Of a stretch of 64,000 bases of DNA, positions 57,650 through 64,000 are shown in pieces. The translations under genes and the position numbers were made by a program. The stretch's first letter is position 1, and every line of letters begins with the position of its first letter. The notes beneath the pieces were generated by a model. That model saw nothing but the letters and a program-made list of their open reading frames with translations, did not search any database and was not told the DNA's origin. The stretch covers positions 9,920,001-9,984,000 of the forward strand of contig NC_003284.9 in assembly GCF_000002985.6 (NCBI RefSeq). Reading direction: 5' to 3'. This DNA is from Caenorhabditis elegans. Taxonomy: Eukaryota; Nematoda; Chromadorea; Rhabditida; Rhabditidae.

Positions 57650-59336
57650 TCAAATTTCCGAACAAAAAGGAGAGTCAAGCGATGTCCATTCAGAGTCCAT
57701 AATGTTGCGGAAAAGAGCTTGCGGCCTCCTTTTTTGCAACTGGGGTTTTAAATTTCTCAATGAATTAAAAATGAAATTAATGCGAGTTCTGAAGCTATTA
57801 AGTAAGTAGAGGGAACAAGGTAACATAATATATGTTGGAGACGTAGCAAAAGAAAAACACACACAGAAGGAAAAGAATACGAGACAAAATGAGAAGGAAG
57901 AACAGGCAGACAAAAACAAGGAGAAAATCCTTAGGAAATGCGGCTAATTTTCAATTCGTACTTAGCAAGATTCAAACATGAAACTACTATTTACATGAAG
58001 TGATTCCTTTTTTGGAAAATAATTCCAAATAATTCTAGAAATGGAACTATTCCCTAGGGCCTCATGGATTTTGCTTTCTTCCACTCTAACCACATCACTT
58101 ACCATCTGATAATAACCAACAAGCTGTTCCAAGTAATTCAATTCTACACTTCTACATTCAATTTGTCGCACGCAAAAGTTCCCACAATACTCTACCAAAA
58201 ATAAAATGCACTACAAAAAAGAAGGAACAATAAGCCAAGACAAAGATGACATCAAAGATTGTATGCCGCAGGAGCTTTGAAGCAGTGAATAAAAAAAGAT
58301 TTGTTTTGGCTCAGCATAATTCGATAATGTTGGCAACATTCGTTGCTAGATTGAATCAATTTTCGACACAATTGCCTGGTTTTCCTCAACTTCTCTTTGA
58401 AAAGGGTGTTCGATTGATTTTTGCAGCGTTCGATTTTTTGAATAAAGAGCAGAATTTGAGGGAAATGTAGTTCAGTTCAATTATAAAAATTTTAAGAATG
58501 CTAAAATTTGCACGCTCTTTAACTTCGGATAATTTCGTAACCAAAACAAATTGTATTGGGATGCGTTGTATCATGTACAACAGTTTTTTCATTCAAAAAT
58601 AATCCTCAAATTTCGTTTTAAAGATTGATTTTTAAAAATGGGGAGCAGTAATACATAAATATCCTATTGTTTTGAAAAAATTGAGAATTTATATTGAATT
58701 AAATAATTAAGAACTTTCATCGGAAATATACAAACGTGAAATCTGAGGAGGTTTGAACTATCATCAAACATGCATGCTTAATTAGAAAACAATATTTAGA
58801 AGTTTACAAATCATTATTTTCTAAACTTACGAAATCAATATCACTGGTTACAGAATACTTCACGAAATCAGTCAATATCCTTTTTTCCCGGTCGGTTGTT
58901 CAAAATAACTTACCTTGTTTATTCTAACATCCGAATACAACGTATAATTAAGGCCCCACCTGACAAATAGGAAGTTTGAAAGATGAATAATTAAACTATT
59001 AGTTTTTGGAAGATAAAGTTATATGGAAAACTTAATTAATAAATAGACAAGGATTGTGGTGCAAGATTTTAAAAATGATGTTAATAGATAATATCTCCGA
59101 CTCATTTCAAACTCTTTGTATCATCACATCACTGAACTTGAAGGTGAACGTGACTGCGATCATTTTTAACAAAGACGTAAACGTTGAGTTCTACATTAGA
59201 TAACCGGATGTTTTCTGATATTTATAATATGATCAACAATAATGTATACAAATTGTGAATAATCATGGAGTGTTCATTCACACATACTCGTCCCACATCC
59301 GTCTCTAGAGGATTTGAGGAAGTGAATGAAGCACGC
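57650..59336 (-). CDS. Candidate multi-exon gene, unrecognised, 5' end missing
   Basis: Splice-bounded open segments on the minus strand: 59336-59288, 59214-59133, 58959-58914, then possibly 58857-58831, then 58189-58103, and a terminal exon 57739-57650 ending in TGA. The first three join in phases 0-1-2-0 with standard donors (gtatgt, gtgatg, gtaagt) and give GCGTKNIRLSNVELNVYVFV and WGLNYTLYSDVRINK. The 58189 exon (YCGNFCVRQIECRSVE, donor gtaagt) and the last (LQKRRPQALFRNIMDSEW) are also phase 0. Codon use is worm-like. Weak points: no start exon found, poor acceptors at 58858 and 58190, and a 600-bp gap. It could be a real gene, a decaying pseudogene or coincidence. No family recognised. 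Confidence 0.33.
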
Positions 59337-60370
59337 CTAGATATTTACAATGTGCTAATTGTCTGAAAAAATTTTTTCGAGATACGATTTTGAGGGTGAC
59401 GGAGGAGGCGTAAATATGACAACTTTATCGACGGAAGTTTGAATGTTTGTTCGAGATTGTATCATAGCATTCAAAAAATTTCATTCAAAAAATACGAAAC
59501 TATTCAATTTTCGAGAAAGTGTAATTTATATTTTAAAAAAGTGTTTAAAAAGTCAGACTCCAAGAAATAGATATCCGTGGGAAAATTGGAAGTGTATGAA
59601 ATTGAAGGAAACAAGAGTTTCTGTCGATTCCTAAGAAAACCGAACTCAACTCCCCACACGTGTAGTTGTAAACAAAAAAATTTTCAATTATATGTGATAT
59701 ATTTGAAATCTACTAGTGTTAAGTTGAACAAGCACAGAAAAGTAAAAACACAAGAAAACTCTTTCACCAGAAGCCCAAATCCAGGGTTTAGTTGTGGGTG
59801 GTCTACACATTTTGAGGATGCAATAATGAAAAGTGAACAAAAAAGTTAAAGCATTTATTTTTTCAGTAGTTCGAACTTGTGATGGTGTTGCAGATGAGCG
59901 ATGTTCTCAATAAAAAGATCTATGGAAAAGTTCTAATTAAAATGTTTGCACTTTGGTAAGTTTTTGAAAACCGTTTAATGATGTGTAGGCTTATAATATT
60001 TTAAATCAAGCGGTTCAGAATTAAACAACACCTTGTAAATTTGGTAAACTTTTAATGTAATGAACTGCTTGGAAAACGTTTGTTATTTTTTAATTATTAT
60101 ATAGAAGTACAATTGTAAAATACCTATACCTATCAAGAGATATAGTGTGTGTTTTTGTGAAACGTACTACATGATATAAAAAATCATTGCTGTGATTTGA
60201 ATCAATTTGTTTGCGAATCATGGAAATTGTGAACAAAACCAACAACAGACTGAGAGAATCGAAGTTCTCAGTTTTCAACGCTACGAATAGTTTGAATCTA
60301 CGTTGATGTAACTGTGTAATTTAGTTTTTTTGTGTTCTCACAAGGGATGTAGAAAAATGGTACTCTGTAG

Positions 60371-60761
60371 CAGGGCTGTGCGGTTCTTTTCTCGGCGCAT
60401 CTGATAATTCCATTTTTCAGTGTTTTAGCAAGAAAGAGTTTGCAAATGATCATACTGGTTGAATAGCTGGAGCAATAAGCTTATTTAAAAAAAAATAAAA
60501 CTTGTAAAAAAGTTCACACAACATTCCATACCATTTGCAATATGCGGAGAGCCGAATTACTTGGCTCTCGGCTCTCGGCTTATTGGTTCGAGGCGTATAA
60601 CTCTACGCTATATCCACTTTTTCCGAATTTTATTTTTTTATGAAAAGCTTTTTGCCTCAGCTATTTAACTAATATAATCATTCAAAAACTCTTACTTTCT
60701 TAAACACTGAAAAATGGAATTTTCAGATGCGCCGAGAAAAGAGCCGCACGGCCCAGCTCTG
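60371..60761. mobile_element. MITE with long CAG(A/G)GCTG terminal inverted repeats
   Basis: The left arm, about 60371-60440, pairs with the right arm, about 60690-60761, over about 70 bp with few mismatches, including CTTTTCTCGGCGCATCTGA. The centre contains a small direct repeat of GGCTCTC near 60560. No coding capacity. It looks like a non-autonomous DNA transposon; I do not name the family. Confidence 0.8.
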
Positions 60762-61792
60762 TAGTTTGATATGGATTATTGATTTTTCAAAAAAGAGTGT
60801 TACAAAGGTTCACTCTAAAAATTTAGCTGCCGCGGAGCCGGTTCAGCAAAGCTATGACGTTTCGAAATTCCAGCACTAATTTCTATAGAAATTTTTTTTT
60901 TATTTATCGAAATTTATCGAAATTTATTGTTTTTTACTGTAAACGCAGATGTTACATATTAAATCAGATCATACTGGGCAGATCTTGATTACCATAAAAA
61001 TTAATTCTCTGAGAAGTTACAGCTTTGATTCATTTGAACGTACACGAGAAAGACAATTCTTAAGCTCTTGGAATCAAACGAACGAGTACTTGAAAAAATT
61101 GTGAACAAACTCTTGATTCAGACACAAATCAGAATAACGGCATTGTTGAGAAAACCCAACGCTTCTTCTACTCACACAATAAAAAACCTTCGTTTCCTGC
61201 GAGACAACAAGACAACGACGGAAACTTATTGAGAAAATTATTGTCCAATTTTTCCTTGTTCTGCGCATAATATTTATACTTTAGTACCAACTGCATATTA
61301 TTTACTATTTAAAATAGGAAACATTTGAAAACAAAAATCGAGATGAAAGAATAGTTTCTCGCGTAGAAAAAGACAAGGAAGCATAGATCGTGTGTATTTT
61401 TCGTTTTTCACTTTCCACACCAACACTACCGCCGCTTACTGCTCGAATTGAATTTTCCGTCGGGGGACCCGACAAAGGAAAGAAGAAAAGATGACGCAAG
61501 TAAGTACCCGACGTGATTTTACACGAACTTCTCGGAACCCTCAAGCATCCCTCTCACCCTGATAGACATGAAGAACAATACCAGAAAAGAAACGGAACAA
61601 AATAAACTGCAAGTATTACTTTTTCTTTAGGTGTGGAAAATTTTTAAAAAAATAAAAACTGATCCCACTAATTACAATTAAAAACTTTAAAAGAAATATA
61701 ACTTAGAATTTGAATAAGTAAATCATTGTTCAGTATTGTTTATACAAATTTCTTCTTTGCTTCAAAAAAAAATTACAAATAGCTGATAAATC

Positions 61793-61850
61793 ACCGTATT
61801 TCCCCAATTTGTTTAGCACCTCATTACTTCATTATGGAGGTGTTTTTTTT
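61793..61850. mobile_element. Fragment of the ACCGTATTTCC MITE family
   Basis: CACCGTATTTCC followed by a GCACCTCATTAC-like stretch resembles one end of the elements at 23903 and 63317. No matching opposite end was found nearby, so it is a solo, degenerate terminus. Confidence 0.4.
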
Positions 61851-62554
61851 GGTTAATAATCGTTAGTTATAACATCTTTGCGTTTGGAGCTAACACTTTT
61901 GCCCGACATTTATCAATTACTGAACAAAGTTTAAATTTTTGGACGTTAAATGCTCAGATCTTCCAGATTGCTGAGAAAAAACAGTGATAACTCGGTATGA
62001 ACAAACTCCAATAAAAGAAAACATTAAAAATATATGCCATTGAAGTATTATGACTATGAAGGTAACATGTGTTTATGTATATTCCCTTAACAAAGTCAAT
62101 TAGTGGGGAATTCTCCGCTGGCTTTATTTTTGCTCATCTCAGTTTTCTCAATGGATATTGGAACAAATTTCAATATTATGATTGCTGGTTTATTTTCCGT
62201 AACAGTTTTATCTGTTTTAATATTAATGAAACAAGGAAGATTTGAATGAAACTGAACATGAGAAGACAAAATAAATTTATGAGGCTTCCATATTAATGTG
62301 CACTCATTTTTAAAATGTTGTATATGGGCATAAAAGATTTACGCTTTTCATGCTCTTATTTTAATTTCTTTTCATTTTCTTTTGAGCTTCGAACTAGAGA
62401 TGCTTTGTAACTAATTTATTCGGAAAAAAGGCGGAAGAAAACAAGTAATTAGAGTATGAAGTTCAACTCATGTACACATATGTTAAAAAGGAAAAAAAAT
62501 AATGTGTTTGACGCGTTAGCAAAAATGAATGGTCCATTCACTTTTTTTGAAAAC

Positions 62555-63988
62555 TTAAATTGGTTCGTACTCATCCTGGGGATGTTCAAGGGAGAAGTAT
62601 TCGTGGTAAAGTTGATATCCTATTGAGGAAATGTTGGCGAGGATAAGAAGACTGGTGGCATAAGTTGTGATTACATCTGCGATCAGGTAATCTTTCTGAA
62701 ATCAAGAAACAGTAATAATTATATTGTATCATGCGATGATGTATAAAGAAACTAAATATTCTATAGAAAATTAAATTTAAACGTACATTAGTGATCTTAT
62801 TTTTTAAATGATATTTGGGTAGTATATCTTCACCAAAAAAAATTCCATTCTAATTCAAAAAAAAACATCATTTGATCGAAACGTGTGAAGGATTTGTATT
62901 CTTCATCTTAAAAAAACAAAAAGGGTCACTTAAAATTTTCAAAGTGACTGAAATTTTTGGCATATATACTAGACAAGCACAGTTTTTTTGCAAAGCTATC
63001 ATTTCAATATTTTAAGAATATACCTTGAAAATTTTACAAAATCAACAATTTGAGTTTTGAAAAAACTATAATGTACTTTTTAATAAAACAACCCACTCAC
63101 ATTCACAATAATAAGTAATGAAGAAACTAGAACAAAATATGCAATAAAATGATATACAAATCCATGCATCAGTTGATTTCTTTTCGATCCAGTGTACAAC
63201 GATGAATGATAACTTCGTTCTCTTTGCCATGCTGAAAATTAGTTTTTATGAGCAATTTATTTTTAGTTGTTATCTAATATTAAAAGAAATTGGAGTTACA
63301 TACAATTAAATTAATTACCGTATATCCTCTATTAGTGAGGCGTGCAAAACTAATTTTCAGACACCTAATTTGATGAAAAACTAATGGAGGTGCAAAACTG
63401 ATAGAGGGTGCAAAACTAATTTTCAAACAGGTTTTTTCTCCAGTTTCCCATTAAGTTATGGCAAATATCATCAATTTCAGTAACACCTTATGAACCAAAA
63501 TGGACGAATTTTAAAGCTGATACGCAAAAACTGTCCGAGTTTTGCAAATTTTGACTTGTTATACCAAGTCTGTAAGAATTTTCCTGATTTGTAAAACGAT
63601 TTTATAATGCAAATTTTGAATTCCTAAAAATAGGGAACAAATGAAGGGGTGCAAAACTATTAGAGGTGCAAAACTAATTTTCGATGAGTCATTTTAGATG
63701 CAAAAGTAATGGAGGCGCCTTACTAATGGAGAATATACGGTATGTAAAAACATCGTGTTTTTTTTAATTTGAAAAAAAAACTGTTCGCGATTTAGCATGT
63801 GAAATATATTTCGTGAGCTTCTAAAAAATGTGAAACGTTTTCCTTTTCGAAAATGTTTTGTTTGATTTAACTTGAAGCAACACAAAGATTTTATATGTTA
63901 GAGGCTCACTTCTAAAATGACACAAAGTCTGCAGAGTGTTGGCAGTCATCGCCATGGCAGTACCAATTGACAAGTATAATCTATTGAT
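62555..63988 (-). CDS. 3' part of a multi-pass membrane protein, cut by the right edge
   Basis: Three exons on the minus strand: 63988-63910, 63231-63101, 62695-62555, joined in phases 0-1-0, encoding the last 116 residues. The acceptor at 63989-63991 shows that more exons lie beyond the window. There are three hydrophobic stretches: around IGTAMAMTANTLQTL, then FVYHFIAYFVLVSSLLIIVN, then VITTYATSLLILANISS. They are linked by a basic loop (WQRERSYHSSLYTGSKRNQ) and followed by an acidic tail ending DEYEPI. The layout suggests a tetraspan protein. Family not recognised. The first intron carries a MITE. Confidence 0.75.
63317..63741. mobile_element. MITE with ACCGTATATCC terminal repeats, in an intron
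   Basis: The ends start ACCGTATATCCTCTATTAG and, on the other strand, ACCGTATATTCTCCATTAG. The interior repeats GCAAAACTAAT-like units several times (near 63346, 63411, 63652 and 63671). Same family as 23903-24216. It sits in an intron of the right-edge gene. Confidence 0.8.
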
Positions 63989-64000
63989 CTGAAAGTAGAT

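Larger units (their letters stand above)
53982..62554. other. 8.6-kb region upstream of mgl-1, no confident gene
   Basis: Probably holds the long mgl-1 promoter. Inside are: a splice-bounded minus-strand segment at 56289-56392 (ttttgcag acceptor, CGG|gtaagg donor) that could be a non-coding mgl-1 exon; a GC-richer block at about 55860-56210; a perfect hairpin (57436-57470); a candidate spliced gene (57650-59336); a MITE (60371-60761); and a MITE fragment (about 61793-61850). The remainder is AT-rich and I see nothing in it. Confidence 0.5.

Noticed and set aside
58246-58470. 74-codon ORF on + and an open frame opposite it
   Set aside because: Both strands are open at once, a compositional effect; the minus frame has no usable donor before its stop.
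59893-59955. ATG-led segment on + behind a ttgcag acceptor with a gtaagt donor
   Set aside because: Looks like a first exon, but no phase-compatible second exon was found; the next acceptors are inside a MITE.

Overview
The window is nuclear DNA of a Caenorhabditis nematode. The support is short introns with gtaagt-like donors and ttttcag acceptors, AT-rich intergenic DNA, start codons placed directly behind acceptors (typical of trans-splicing), and small palindromic DNA elements. The gene order (UGT, PHD protein, tetraspanin, Ly6-like protein, astacin, cysteine-synthase-like protein, EDEM, phosphatidylserine synthase, metabotropic glutamate receptor) matches what I recall of the C. elegans X chromosome around clones C17G1 and ZC506. 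All exon models were assembled by hand from splice signals and phase continuity; no alignment was run.

Layout. 1-2.8 kb: the last exon of a + strand gene, a palindromic TTAA-flanked element, and a small single-pass membrane protein gene. 2.9-5.1 kb (-): a complete UDP-glucuronosyltransferase. 6.2-11.5 kb (-): a long Q/P/G/N-rich protein ending in a PHD finger, with Pygopus-like architecture. 13.3-16.9 kb (+): a 301-aa tetraspanin whose first two exons lie far upstream. 17-21.7 kb: mostly empty. 21.8-24.5 kb (+): a Ly6/uPAR-like, probably GPI-anchored protein with a MITE in an intron. 25.1-29.1 kb (-): nas-37, an astacin protease with EGF, CUB and TSP1 domains. 32.8-34.5 kb (-): cysl-1. 39.0-44.3 kb (+): an EDEM-type GH47 protein with two alternative 3' ends, one giving a membrane anchor and one a protease-associated domain. 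45.6-48.2 kb (+): pssy-1. 48.6-54.0 kb (-): mgl-1, with 19 coding exons. 54-62.5 kb: a large gap with several elements and a candidate unrecognised spliced gene. 62.6-64 kb (-): the 3' part of a multi-pass membrane protein, cut by the window edge.

These are ordinary worm genes with separate jobs: detoxification, chromatin, membrane organisation, moulting, H2S/hypoxia signalling, ER quality control, phospholipid synthesis and glutamate signalling. There is no operon-like cluster; neighbours are widely spaced or convergent. The points most worth a second look are the alternative EDEM 3' ends, the PHD protein as a possible divergent Pygopus, two phase-consistent candidate spliced genes in the gaps (30.9-31.2 kb and 57.6-59.3 kb), and several palindromic elements.
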